From assembly GCA_030180075.1 (NCBI GenBank), contig JASNJN010000288.1, positions 1 to 27,762 on the forward strand: a stretch of DNA of 27,762 bases. The letters are read 5' to 3'. This stretch comes from Mikrocytos mackini (Eukaryota; Endomyxa; Ascetosporea; Mikrocytida; Mikrocytiidae). Positions 19,401-27,762 of the stretch are shown here, piece by piece. The notes under the pieces were generated by a model. The model worked only from the letters and a program-made list of their open reading frames with translations, had not been told where the DNA came from and did not search any database. Every line of letters begins with the position of its first letter. Positions within the stretch are counted from its first letter, which is position 1. A program made the position numbers and the translations under genes.

Positions 19401-19682
19401 TACGGAAAATACAGAGTTATGATTCTTAAAAGTGTTATAGAAAACAATGTATTCGCAGAGTATACGATTGATAAGATACAAAGTTCGTGGAATGTTATAA
19501 AGAACTTGTTTGAAAACAATGGAGTCAAAAGAGATTTGTTTAAGCTGTTCAGAGTTAGTAGAAACAAAAATATTATTAAAATTTTCAATAATATGATTAG
19601 AAAGGACAGTGTTCTTTATGGCGAAGTTAATAGAATTAAGGAGGATATAGAAATCAATCTATTAAACGATGAGTATAATTAA
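16434..19682 (+). CDS. Membrane-anchored M1-aminopeptidase homologue lacking catalytic residues
   Basis: A 1082-residue protein with a short N-terminal tail, one membrane segment at about 77-96 (FLLPVILLIFLLIITWALIY) and a large C-terminal part, the type II layout of aminopeptidase N/ERAP. GLYR at 251-254 and VFPSFD at 276-281 match the M1 signatures GLYRS and AFPCFDEP. The region from about 860 resembles the ERAP1_C helical repeats. At the zinc site the aligned stretch reads LVKGVLKQLFGF: Lys440, Gly441 and Lys444 replace the H, E and H of HEXXH, while Glu463 in DEWVVEA sits exactly where the third ligand of HEXXH-X18-E belongs. GAMEN is absent and the catalytic Tyr appears to be Ile539. So the fold is kept but zinc hydrolysis is unlikely. 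The first ATG (16434) is LTR-adjacent; the ATG at 16569 (residue 46) is an equally plausible start. Confidence 0.75.
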   Translation: MFHKIYIPNNFKLNSVIFKSFCNACVLLECFIFFKSKINSVYENNMNPATQLDDQDMIIDQYKFNRPCTMYGNFRKFLLPVILLIFLLIITWALIYRSSKQTTDVTTQANEYNGGFNLGDFGFENSKTQKKFQNRKYSTYPTDRAYNASTYIFKMNIASIADEWVDATSELIFEATTPNKIYNFDLSEQTIKVIKVDVVFNGTKTASQFGFYNTDKLSVILNNKQTLSKTTNKITITFEFKIKVLNNIARGLYRVPTENGDFTLQTNLSNGNVKYVFPSFDLFRTNRSFQFSTITPQGYKTTGNGTPYKEYEKNKRRYTDFGDFVNTRFSSFGWVIGRLNYENSFKKLTSKHSYENVVRIISLKNVNKTTIGRILYAVMNIYLYFMVKLDETILRIVFVPTLEDHQDISLNVIVIDEYYLYNYETLTELEWLKLKGFLVKGVLKQLFGFRLKAKNEMDEWVVEAISEALERTLFYSVTEGLFENNPKFDALVEKGYHTSKPLGVDMDLIMFDYDPFMANFYSEDKAGDFGTIMDRCERIYRGVYFIKMLIENIFPRLFLRKIDKIFKHKPEYLTFTNFRELYIKDGYYWNPKLNDIFDDVVYKSGVVEVDVQITRNSKPEYENIGDKKSPWVLKNESFHFNAKQRRFFLKETAIRNLQSLKQNYYTDDIQFKENKKENTDSQADNKVEEVPYLTPITIDSMVNEFICPCTLLYMNQKSFISVDKSMENNSPMSDKNIIGFNTTNPFLVLSKYFPMPKENYDLLFKIKSTEYLIGYLFKIPIWLKSNQLSLAQALDIKKTFYNEYEKRYRFGEDEYSILVIAEYSIYVNKLMISHLQRNLNKENKYKLKLFREELKIEYIEYYRRLKQYKPEYYLRFIIMPYVSMIDLSLLKELIYLGDEETVKNYIPKYNTGRLNDLDSEVVFRAVISSANQESKDIQEKLFNELYDILLDRKNSITVKTNLLKALGLFENKGVIDIIIALAFNPKENLYGKYRVMILKSVIENNVFAEYTIDKIQSSWNVIKNLFENNGVKRDLFKLFRVSRNKNIIKIFNNMIRKDSVLYGEVNRIKEDIEINLLNDEYN

Positions 19683-19697
19683 TGGGCTAATGTTAAT

Positions 19698-19711
19698 AAT
19701 AAAACAATAAA
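19698..19711 (+). terminator. Tandem AATAAA polyadenylation-like signals
   Basis: AATAAA at 19698-19703 and 19706-19711 follow the stop of the M1-like gene within 30 bp, in the 54 bp space shared with the convergent gene. A plausible poly(A) signal, though AATAAA is frequent by chance in such AT-rich DNA. Confidence 0.35.
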
Positions 19712-19736
19712 TTAGTATTTATATATGATGATTTTG

Positions 19737-21176
19737 TTATTGCGATATTTTATTTACTTCACATATTTCTTTCATATACTCATTTAATCTTCTCCTATAT
19801 CTCTTTTCTCCGAATGCTTGTTCTGGATCTTCGACAACTAGACAAACTAGTGCAAGCGAATATCCATAGGTCAAACCATTAACGAAAAAACATACCGCAG
19901 CCGTTGAGATAAACATTAATCCCAATAAACATCCCAGAAGTATCCATGCTTCTGTACGGCTAGACTCAACAGACATTATACAAGGCAAAGATAAAACTGC
20001 TGTCAAAAGTGTAACCCCCAGGCTCGTTCCTATAGCTATATAACCAGTAACCCAGGATAATTTCTCACCATTTAACAACCGTAAATATCCGCTATGATAA
20101 CTCGCTGATACAAACATGTTTGTTGCCTTCTGCACATCCACATCATACAACAAACTGTAAACGAAACTTCCTGTAGATTTGAACAATCTGAGCGGAAAGC
20201 CTTGTTTTTCATATTCCAGAATTAACCTTTTTGTAATATAAAACTCGCGTTCTTTTTCAAGCATTTTTGGGACATTTCCATATCGAAGTTTGAATGTATT
20301 AGAAGGTTCGCTGTAGTAATCCTTTCGAATGTTCATATTGTTTAGTTGTTTTTGGCTTTTGATAACGTCTTCGTTATTCAACATTTTTTGTTTTCTCTTT
20401 GTTCTATTAATAAACATTAAAATTCCCATTAATGTTGTCTTTGAAGATGCAAAGTAAGGGATAAATAGAAGATTAAGAAATACTACAATTCCTGAAAATA
20501 TCAAACAAAGAAGTAAGTATACACTGAATGGCTTGAGGCCGTAAATAGTCAAGTTTAGTATGTTCAATGTAATCGTAGAGAAACCGCAATAGATAACTGT
20601 TGATAGTAACATCACATCGCCTATAAGTCTTATAACTATTTCTTGTCTAACATTTGCGAATTTACCCGCTGAGATGTTAAAGAGCAACCTTTCAAGTTTA
20701 TCATTCTTTGCAGAGATGTACATGACAGTGAAAAAAAGTAAATACACGCTAATTTGGAATAAGTGGAATATTCTTTTTGTGTAGTAGCAAATCATTACGG
20801 CCAATGATATGTATGACACTGAAGAGAGAAACATAATAATGTGTAGAAGAGTATCTTTAAGTAGCTTGTGGATAAATAGTGTAATTATGATGGAAAGAGC
20901 AAACAGAAATGTATATAAGAAGTAGCCAAAGAGAATACACCACAGATTGAAGTTGGAGTACAAAGGAGTGCCGAGCAAGCTATTGACAAATGTGTTTGTA
21001 AAGGCTAAGAAGAGTAGAATCAGAAGGATGACCGTTGTTCTGTCTATTATTGTGTGGTTGTTATCAGAAAATGCGAAGTCTTTGTCTTTTAGTCCCATTT
21101 CCTCGATTAAACGGGTAGTTAAACATTTCTTCGAATCAACGTCATATAATGTACTTGTTGGATGGCTTGTAGTCAT
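19737..21176 (-). CDS. Polytopic membrane protein, possibly choline-transporter-like (SLC44/Pns1)
   Basis: A 479-residue protein with about eight hydrophobic segments: near 46-66, 78-101, 111-131, 137-154, 183-203, 217-240, 376-398 and 411-433, with a charged cytosolic-like loop at 255-335. The end, YGYSLALVCLVVEDPEQAFG followed by a basic tail, resembles the VY--AVDT-F-CFLEDLE-N-G ending of SLC44/CTL and yeast Pns1 proteins, and 355-398 resembles the preceding re-entrant/TM region. The long extracellular loop of animal CTLs is absent, as in Pns1. The match is modest and another transporter family is possible. Start at 21176 is supported by AAATTT about 20 bp upstream. Convergent with the M1-like gene. 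Confidence 0.5.
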   Translation of the reverse strand: MTTSHPTSTLYDVDSKKCLTTRLIEEMGLKDKDFAFSDNNHTIIDRTTVILLILLFLAFTNTFVNSLLGTPLYSNFNLWCILFGYFLYTFLFALSIIITLFIHKLLKDTLLHIIMFLSSVSYISLAVMICYYTKRIFHLFQISVYLLFFTVMYISAKNDKLERLLFNISAGKFANVRQEIVIRLIGDVMLLSTVIYCGFSTITLNILNLTIYGLKPFSVYLLLCLIFSGIVVFLNLLFIPYFASSKTTLMGILMFINRTKRKQKMLNNEDVIKSQKQLNNMNIRKDYYSEPSNTFKLRYGNVPKMLEKEREFYITKRLILEYEKQGFPLRLFKSTGSFVYSLLYDVDVQKATNMFVSASYHSGYLRLLNGEKLSWVTGYIAIGTSLGVTLLTAVLSLPCIMSVESSRTEAWILLGCLLGLMFISTAAVCFFVNGLTYGYSLALVCLVVEDPEQAFGEKRYRRRLNEYMKEICEVNKISQ

Positions 21177-21588
21177 TGTGGTAGTTCAGATGAAATTTAT
21201 AATTTTGCGAAAATCTCATGGTTTTTTACTGGAGAAGCTTTTCCGAAGCATTATCTGGTGTATATAATATACATATCCCATTTGTGGTTTTATAGTTGTT
21301 AGAAGAAAATAATAGGCTTGGGTGTGTCATGGGAGCCTCGCCAATATTATAGTTTTTGAAAAGTTAAATTTTTAAAACGATAAAACAAATAATTTTCTTC
21401 GTAGGATTCATAGAAGATTGACCCTATATAAGCAATGTATTAAACTTCAAGTAGATTAACCACGAATTTTACGGTATACTATGGTTATTTCCAGCACTAT
21501 AAAAGTTTTCAAGGCGTATATCTTCTTTGTTTGATTCAAAATGAGAACGAATAATAATTGAACATCATTTTAATAATTTAGTTATAAA
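21177..21588. other. Gene-free spacer
   Basis: About 410 bp between the start of the polytopic membrane protein gene and the 3' end of the acidic anchored protein pseudogene. The upstream motif AAATTT for the former lies near 21195. Nothing else supportable. Confidence 0.5.
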
Positions 21589-22895
21589 TTACTCGTCCAA
21601 GCTTATTCTGTTGTTCTTTATCGTCGATTTAGACCACACATACGCTCCCACACATCCCAGTATTACCACAAAGGATGCCACAAAAGTTACAATCAATATG
21701 ATTTTTACTTTTCTATTTCTAGTATTTGTGGTGTTAGTCTTCTTTGTTGTGGTCTTATTTGTTGTTGTTTGTTGTGGATCATCATTTTTGTCAGTTTCCT
21801 TTCCATCTTTATCTATGTTCTCATCCACTTCCTCCTTTTTTGTTTTATTTTCATCGTTTTCTTTATTTTCTTCTTTGGTATCTGCATCTTCATTTGTATC
21901 TTTTCCTTCATTTGTGTCTTTTCCTTCATCGTCTTTATCATTTCCGTTTCTATATCATCATCCTCGTCCTTCTTCTTATCAATGACCTTGATATCATCCT
22001 CATCATCATTATTCTCATCTGCATTATTGTGAATGACTACGTCAGGAACTTTGTTGTTAAGGTCTAGATTCTCTTCGATGTTTAAGCCATCTGTTATTTC
22101 CAAATGGTCATTCTTTTCTAAATCATTTTCGTCTTTATTATCTGTGATTTCTTCCAAATTTTTTGTATTCATATTTTTGGTATATTTTTCCGTTGGCGCC
22201 GATTCTGGTCTTTTTATTCTCAATTCTATATTTTTATATTCCGACGTTCCAAGCGAGACTTTATTGTATTTAGAGTTAATAAAGTCCAAAGTGTTAAAAT
22301 CGATAATTTCTTTAGTATTTCCTGGATTCTTTATACTGAGCCGTGTGTGCTCATTTAAAAACTGTGGAGTTAACATGGCGTCTTCTTCGAATGGTTTTGC
22401 GTTGAAGACTCCATATCCAAATAATGGTGCCCATTCGTCAAACTTTTTATTAAGTGCGTTAAATAAATCTATTATTCTTCTTTCTTGGTCAGTCACTTCG
22501 TTTTGTTCTTTAATTTCTGTTGGTGATTTTGAAATGCCTACTTATTTTAAAGACAACAAATCTAACGTAGCGTCTGTAACACATCTATTTTAATTTGATT
22601 GTTTATTATAGACTTGTTGAAACTCAACTTCAGAGAAATAGGTGATTTCTAATCTTTCCTTTCTTCGACGTTCGCCACTTCTGATAGCACTTCTTCGTTT
22701 ACGCGGAGTGATTTTAAGAATAATGATAGAACAATGTCATTGTCACCGAAAATGGTATTGAACATGGTTGTTTCGAACGGAATGATGGCATCGTTGTCGA
22801 ATGTTGCAGATGAGAAGGCGAATATGCTGGTGAATGTTTTAAGCGTTCTTTGGGGACATTGGTTCTTATCGTAAAACTTTACTGTGTTGTTTAGC
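21589..22895 (-). pseudogene. Decaying gene for a C-terminally membrane-anchored acidic protein
   Basis: Minus-strand reading shows a long region ending in an acidic low-complexity stretch (D, E, K, N, T rich) and a single C-terminal membrane segment KIILIVTFVASFVVILGCVG with a short tail. The acidic region changes frame once near 21945: the following frame continues the same composition (GKDTNEGKDTNEDADTKEEN) into the anchor at 21589. Upstream of 22496 the frame has no ATG; it continues through two in-frame TAA codons (22544-22542 and 22592-22590) with coding-like sequence on both sides (VTDATLDLLSLK, ERLEITYFSEVEFQQVYNKQ). Still further up, 22895-22649 is open in another frame (FYDKNQCPQRTLKTF...). 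I read this as one host gene with at least four lesions, its N-terminal side abutted by the hAT insertion. The upstream block could instead be the tail of a separate gene. Family not recognised. Confidence 0.5.
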
Positions 22896-22943
22896 TAGGG
22901 TGGTACTGACAAATTGTGGCAACCGGAAGGTAACCAAAAAAAA

Positions 22944-23123
22944 TTTTAGGGGGTGTCCCCCTAAAACCCCCTTTACTCGACCTCGGGGTAAACCCCGAGC
23001 TCTCGTCATCGAGAAAAACTTCGTTTTTTTCGGGTTACGTTTTTTCGGTGACCATGACTGGTCACCGAAAAAACAAACCCAAAAAGTGGCTAATCGCCTC
23101 GTAGAGGCGATTATCAACTTTTT
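22944..23123 (+). repeat. Array of six consecutive hairpins in the hAT 5' region
   Basis: Perfect stem-loops follow one another: TTTTAGGGGG/CCCCCTAAAA (22944-22966, loop 3); CTCGGGG/CCCCGAG (22982-22999, loop 4); TCTCG/CGAGA (23001-23014, loop 4); AAAAAC/GTTTTT (23014-23028, loop 3); a 16 bp stem GTTTTTTCGGTGACCA with its complement (23039-23074, loop TGAC); TAATCGCCTC/GAGGCGATTA (23091-23113, loop 3) with outer pairing AAAAAGT/ACTTTTT. All lie upstream of the transposase ATG at 23144. Confidence 0.85.
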
Positions 23124-23143
23124 TAAATTTTAAAATTTATTTT

Positions 23144-24984
23144 ATGAAACAAACAACACTCATCCCACAGAGAAAGACAAAGAAAAAAGAAACTAAATTC
23201 AACAAAACTTGGCTCTCTGTTTACCCTTTCTGTTCTATTTTACCCCAACCGAAAACCCCCTCCCGTTCTAAGCTGCGCCATCTGCAAAACCACTATTTCT
23301 TACAAATGGGACGGAGAACGGGCAATTACGAGACACAAAGACACGCCAAAGCACAAATCGAACCAACTCATTCACGAAAAAATGCAGAAACTCCCCCTGA
23401 AAGCCCCAACAACAATCAGCCGTATGGAAACTTCTTTGGCATACCACGCCGTACGTCATTCTATATCCTACAGATCACTAGAAAAGACAGTCGCCCTTAT
23501 AAAGGCCATGAACCCCTCTAATTTGGACATACAAGGGCTGGCAAACAACAGGAACAAATACATACAAATTGTCAACACAAAACTTGTTAAAATAGCAAAC
23601 GACAACAAAGATATAAGTAATTACAGTATTAGCATTGATTCTACAGCTTTAAATAATGAAAAATATCTTGCTATTTTAATTTCTTACGTTGACGAAGACT
23701 TAAACAAAGAAAATAAAATAATTAATTTTATTCATTTAAAAGAAGAAAATTCTATAATTTTATACAACAAATTAATTGAAACTATCCAAACAGAAAATAA
23801 ATGTCTTACAATGATGACATCATTCTCAGCTGATAATGCTTCTTATAATTATGGCCAATATGACTCTGTTTACAACATTTAAAAGACGAAAATTCAGTTA
23901 TTATAAAAGAAAATTGTCACTGTCATATACTTCATAATGCGGTTAAAAATGCAATTTCCAAAATAAAATCACTAGACTTGACAAAAATTTTTAGAGAACT
24001 TTACAAAACTTTTAAATTTAGTAGCAAATCCACAAAAAAACTTGACGAATGTTTCGAATTTTTAAATGAAGAAATTAAAAATATCAAATTTCATACAGAA
24101 ATAAGATGGTTAAGTATTTACCCAACCATAAAAAGAATAATAGAAGTATGGAACCCTCGTACTTTGTTTTTCCAAAACGAAAATAACAATAAATTCGACA
24201 CTTTAGTGAAATATTTCCAATCAAAAGATTATACTCATATCGAAGATTTCACAAAAAATATCTATTTTATAAAGTTAAAAATTTTAATGGAAAATCTGCA
24301 AATTCTGCATACTACAATTATTACTTTAGAAAAAAAGAATATTACATATTTAGATTTAAAACCAATATTTGAAAAAATATTTATTAGACTTAAATTTAGA
24401 ATAGAAAAAGAACATTTCGGAGATTACTTTTATTCAATAAAAAACAAAATAACAAAGAATGTTAAAGATAAACTTATTTTAGAATTTACAAATTTTAACG
24501 AAAATATATTAACATATTTAAAAGCAAGAATTGATTTAAATGAAGCTAAATTTCAAATTTCAAATTTAAATTTTAAAAACGAAATTAATTATGAAGAAAT
24601 AGATGAAATTATTAAAGATTTGGACATCAGAATAGAACTGAACCATGAAAATTTGTATCTAGAATTGGATAATATAAACGAAATAAAAACAATTTTTTAC
24701 AAAATCACCTTGATATTAAAAACGAACCTGGAATAGTAATTTACAAGGAATTTTTTAAAGAAAATGTTGGAGAATTCAAAGAATTAAAAAAAATTCTGCA
24801 ATATGTTTGTTCGATAAACGTTTCTAATGCACATTTAGAAAGGATTTTCAGTATTTTATTACACAAAAAAAACAAAATAAGGAATAGAATAAGCAATGAA
24901 TTATTAAAATCGGAATTAATTATTAAAAATAACTTAGATATGGAGAGTAACGAATTTTACAATATGTTCGGAACTAATAAATAA
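23144..24984 (+). pseudogene. hAT transposase with frameshifts
   Basis: Begins at the ATG at 23144 (MKQTTLIPQRKTKKK..., preceded by AAATTT). KFNKTWLSVYPF leads to a BED-type zinc finger in the next frame (CAICK...RHKDTPKH, C-x2-C...H-x5-H) at about 23275-23355. The catalytic core shows SISIDSTALNN (first Asp) and SFSADNAS (second Asp), then, after another frame change near 23870, CHCHILHNAVKNA, the hAT C-H-LNL-like motif. A long helical insertion domain follows to 24736. A third frame change near 24715 leads to CSINVSNAHLERIFSILLH, the hAT C-terminal dimerisation motif, and a stop at 24982-24984. About 610 residues in total, a usual hAT size. Three frameshifts make this copy inactive unless they are sequence errors. 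Confidence 0.8.
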
Positions 24985-25088
24985 TTAAATATTAATTTGA
25001 TGTTAATAATAATCCTTTTATTCGTTTTTTCAATTTTTAGTTTATAAAACAAAGCTTTTCAAACATTAAAACCCTTCAAAAACCGGAT

Positions 25089-25117
25089 AAACCGGAAAAT
25101 CTTCGCTTTTCCGGTTT
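25089..25117 (+). repeat. Subterminal hairpin at the hAT 3' end
   Basis: AAACCGGAAAA at 25089-25099 pairs perfectly with TTTTCCGGTTT at 25107-25117 around a 7-base loop, 13 bp inside the 3' terminus. The AACCGGAA core also occurs once near the 5' terminus (about 22921), which suggests a transposase-binding site. Confidence 0.7.
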
Positions 25118-25138
25118 TTGTGCCACCCTATGTTTAGC

Positions 25139-25985
25139 AGGTTATCTGTTTTTCATAAAATGAGCTTTTTAGTTAAAATAGCACAAATGTATTGTTAATG
25201 TTTATGTGTTTGATAAAATATAGCTATTTCAAATGAAGTTTTGAATTATGAGGTGTTTGCATCCAGCATTTTGAAAAATAATATTTCTGTAGTTAATAGA
25301 CAGGGCTACTATTCATGGGGATTCCCGCATCTTGATTTAGTATGAAGTGCTGAAACGCATTCCTTGAGTTTTTTGAACAATATTTTGAAATCTTAACTTT
25401 CAATAATCCAAGAGAATACGAGACTGTCTCACAAACTTCCATGAAGATATTTGTCGAAATAGGCAGTGTATATAACATGCCAAAGACTTATAGGCAGAGA
25501 TATACAAGAGGGACCAGATACTAGTTCCTAACATAAAAGAAGACTTCCCGGGGTTATAGCATGATACCAAAGAAGATAAGTGATACAATGAAGTTCTGCT
25601 GCAACATTACCATATCTTCTAAGTTTAGGTCTGTATACGAACTATGATAGACTGGAAAAGACACCGATAATGAAAAGAACAATTAACAATGAACAACACA
25701 GTAATACACGACTTAGGAACGTTAATGTATTTATATTTAAAGAAATCTACTAGATATAACGATGTGGAATGGTATATGATCTTATTAGACAAGTCATGGC
25801 ATTTATGTGATAGGAAAAGAAGCATTATTAAAGGAAGGTGACAAATAACGTATAGATAACTAATTATGCAACCGATTGATTACTTATTCAATTTGTTAAC
25901 CATTATTTTTCTAAACCTTGCAATAATATCAATCAAATGGTCTTATCAATGAATAATAATTGAATAAAATTTGAATTTCATAAAA
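25139..25985. other. Gene-free stretch with decayed coding-like segments
   Basis: Between the hAT element and the piggyBac start. Short open frames exist on both strands (for example LGLYTNYDRLEKTPIMKRT on plus near 25625), but all are soon stopped and no domain is recognisable. The reading frame of the pseudogene to the left of the hAT meets a TGA within about 20 bp of the right-hand target duplication, so the gene's N-terminus is not recovered here. Confidence 0.4.
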
Positions 25986-27762
25986 ATGACGAAATTTAAA
26001 CTCGATTTAGAAGAATCCAGTACAAGTGACTCTGAATATTTACCATCTTCGGAAGAAGAATATGACCATACAACAAACTCAAAAGATAATAATACTTATT
26101 TAACAACTTTCAATATATCTCAGCAAAATTCGATGACAACATCTCTTAATATAGCTGATTTAGCACTTAATAGCACAGAACTCACCCCAATTAAGAAGCA
26201 GAAGGCTATTCGTTCCCACAACACATCTACTGTCATTGAATCGCCATGGGGTTTTGACAGAGTTGATTTTCAACGCTTTGATGGAAGTAATGACCACTTA
26301 TTTGCAGCTCCTCCAAGTGCTCCCGGCAATGTAGATGAACTCTGTATTCTAAAAAAGTTCATTAGCTCTGATATCGTTGAGGATATCATTCAGAGTACTA
26401 ATAATTATGCCCGTCAAAAGAAAAATTCGTCTGAATTGACCAATAGTAGAATTAACAAGTGGAGAGATGTGAATGAAGATGAAATATGGTTTTCTTTGCT
26501 GTTGTTCTCTATATGAGAATAGTAAGGCTCCCACGTAGAGTTTCCAATTTCCCGGGAAATTTGAAACCACGGGAAACGGGAATTCAGATTTTCAATTCCC
26601 GGGAAACGAGAAATCTCGATTAATTTGATATTATGGTGTTTCCCGGGAAACGGGAATGGTGATTTCGGGAATATGAAAGATTTATACTGTTAAATTTTCA
26701 GATAAATGTGTAAATTTGATTATATGACACCAAATAGTGGGGATTTCTGGGAGATGGAATCTCAAGTAAGGACTTGTTCGCACATATTTGCCATTATATC
26801 TAATGTCATTTTGATACTATATGTTCATTTAAAGCAATACGATGGAAAATTATTAATATTTGATTATTAATTTGCAATTCTATTAATAATTTCGAACATA
26901 GTTCGCAAATAAACCGGTTTTTAGATTTAAATACAACTAATATTAAATATAATTCGCTTTTAATGATTAAAATATCATTTAATGTATAAAATTGTAACAT
27001 AGACAGGATGCACACACATATTTGTATATTTAAACAACAAACTAAATCATATTTCATTGGTTTGAGTATAAACACAGAGATTAAAAACCTTGGAAAACTT
27101 GGTTATAATAATCTGATTATAACTTATTGTAATAAATGATTTATGTGGACATTTTACGAAAATATTCAGTTGTGCAAACAAATGAAAAAACAATTTACAT
27201 TATTCCCGTTTATGCAAATTAATTCCCGGGAAATCAATAATTTCTCGGAAATTTGCTTAATTTCCCGGTTATCGAGAAATCCGTTCCCGGGAATGGAAAC
27301 CCTACTCCCACGATATGAACATTATTGGTCCCACAAAACTTTGTTCAACTGTGGCTTTATAAAAAATTCCATGAAAGGGGACAGATTCCTTAGCATCCTA
27401 AGCAATATACACTTCTCTACTTTGACATCGAATGGCTCCAGGCTCTACAAACTAGACTCACTTATACAAAAGTTAAATGAAAATTTTGAAAGAAACAAGT
27501 CGCCGGCATCCATGTTTTGTGTTGATGAATCAATGGTTCCGTTCCAAGGACGCATATTATTTAAACAATATATTAAAAACAAAGCTCATAAATATGGGTT
27601 TAAATTGTGTAAATTATGCGATAATTCAAGTTATATATACAAGTTTATTTTGTATACCGGTAAGTGAACGATTGTGAATGAACATACAGCAACACCTTTT
27701 CACATTGTAAAGTATCTATTACAAAATTACTTGAACGAAGAAAGGACTTTGGTGACTGATAA
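25986..27762 (+). pseudogene. Broken piggyBac-type transposase, running off the window
   Basis: The ATG at 25986 opens an acidic N-terminus (LEESSTSDSEYLPSSEEEYD) followed by SDIVEDIIQSTNNYARQK and NKWRDVNEDEIWFSLLL, the conserved N-terminal part of the DDE_Tnp_1_7 family. The reading changes frame near 26510 and is then interrupted by a 769 bp MITE. After it come RYEHYWSHKTLFN, FLSILSNIHFS, FCVDESMVPFQGR (first catalytic Asp) and HKYGFKLCKLCDNSSYIY, all in piggyBac order. After the next frame change near 27665 the sequence ends in TLVTDN, the second catalytic Asp motif, at the window edge. piggyBac ends (TTAA targets) were not located with confidence. Confidence 0.8.
26536..27304. mobile_element. 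hAT-type MITE (769 bp) inside the piggyBac gene
   Basis: A perfect 8 bp duplication CTCCCACG (26528-26535 and 27305-27312) flanks an element starting TAGAGTTTCCAATTTCCCGG and ending with the complement of TAGGGTTTCCATTCCCGG. Palindromes of the form TTTCCCGGGAAA recur inside both ends (26547, 26595, 26638, 27221, 27283). No transposase inside; a minus-strand frame at 27075-26806 has no domain. It interrupts the piggyBac coding sequence, so it is younger than that copy. Confidence 0.88.

Larger units (their letters stand above)
22896..25130 (+). mobile_element. Complete-ended hAT transposon (2235 bp)
   Basis: TAGGGTGG at 22896 and CCACCCTA ending at 25130 are terminal inverted repeats, extended by matching GTGGC and AACCGGAA blocks at different spacing. 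A perfect 8 bp duplication TGTTTAGC flanks the element (22888-22895 and 25131-25138), the hAT signature. It carries a hAT transposase with BED-type finger and C-terminal dimerisation motif, and a 5' region with six hairpins. Intact ends and duplication point to a fairly recent insertion. Confidence 0.92.

Noticed and set aside
22033-22593. Plus-strand open frame of 186 codons
   Set aside because: It is the shadow of the acidic pseudogene; hydrophobic F/S-rich translation is what antisense of a K/D/E-rich gene gives.
25896-25990. TTAACC at 25896 as a possible piggyBac 5' end
   Set aside because: TTAA is common in this AT-rich DNA and the 3' end of the element is outside the window, so the terminus cannot be confirmed.
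26806-27075. Minus-strand open frame of 89 codons inside the 769 bp MITE
   Set aside because: No domain, and chance frames are expected in the AT-rich centre of a MITE.

Overview
The window looks like nuclear DNA of a small, AT-rich (roughly 70% A+T), apparently intron-poor eukaryote, most probably a transposon-rich microsporidian. This rests on three things. The host genes are very divergent, single-exon and shortened (SUMO-E1-like, M16 peptidase, Nup93/Nic96, M1-like, LMBR1-like). Neighbouring genes are packed tail to tail or head to head with 40-110 bp between them. AAATTT-like motifs sit just upstream of several start codons, as described for microsporidian starts. No species can be named from sequence alone.

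Layout: 0.4-1.7 kb is a broken Mutator-like (MULE) transposase on the minus strand, interrupted by a ~305 bp inverted-repeat element. 2.0-4.2 kb holds a fossil Ty3/gypsy gag region (minus strand) split by a 704 bp non-autonomous hAT element with a perfect 8 bp target duplication; a G-run minisatellite lies at its downstream edge. 4.3-10.1 kb is a host gene block: an LMBR1-like membrane protein cut off at an assembly patch of Ns, an unknown ORF with a P-loop-like motif, an Aos1/ULA1-like E1 subunit, a half-length M16C-type peptidase homologue and a Nup93/Nic96 candidate. 10.2-14.2 kb is gene-poor apart from a pogo/Tigger-like 592 bp MITE. 14.2-16.4 kb is a mosaic of a coding relic, a 1034 bp hAT-like MITE and a gypsy integrase fossil whose 3' LTR start lies just upstream of the next gene. 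16.4-21.2 kb carries a 1082-residue membrane-anchored M1-aminopeptidase homologue that has lost the zinc-binding histidines, convergent with a polytopic membrane protein (possibly choline-transporter-like). 21.6-22.9 kb is a decaying gene for a C-terminally anchored acidic protein, abutted by a complete 2235 bp hAT transposon whose 5' region contains six consecutive hairpins. 26.0 kb to the end is a broken piggyBac transposase split by another hAT-type MITE.

The host genes are mostly intact, while nearly every transposon protein is broken. At least four hAT-type elements with different termini are present, two of them nested inside other elements, so hAT activity has been a repeated and relatively late force here. 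The most interesting observations are the M1 pseudo-peptidase and its LTR-adjacent promoter, the hairpin array of the 2235 bp hAT, and the palindromic subterminal arrays of the MITEs.
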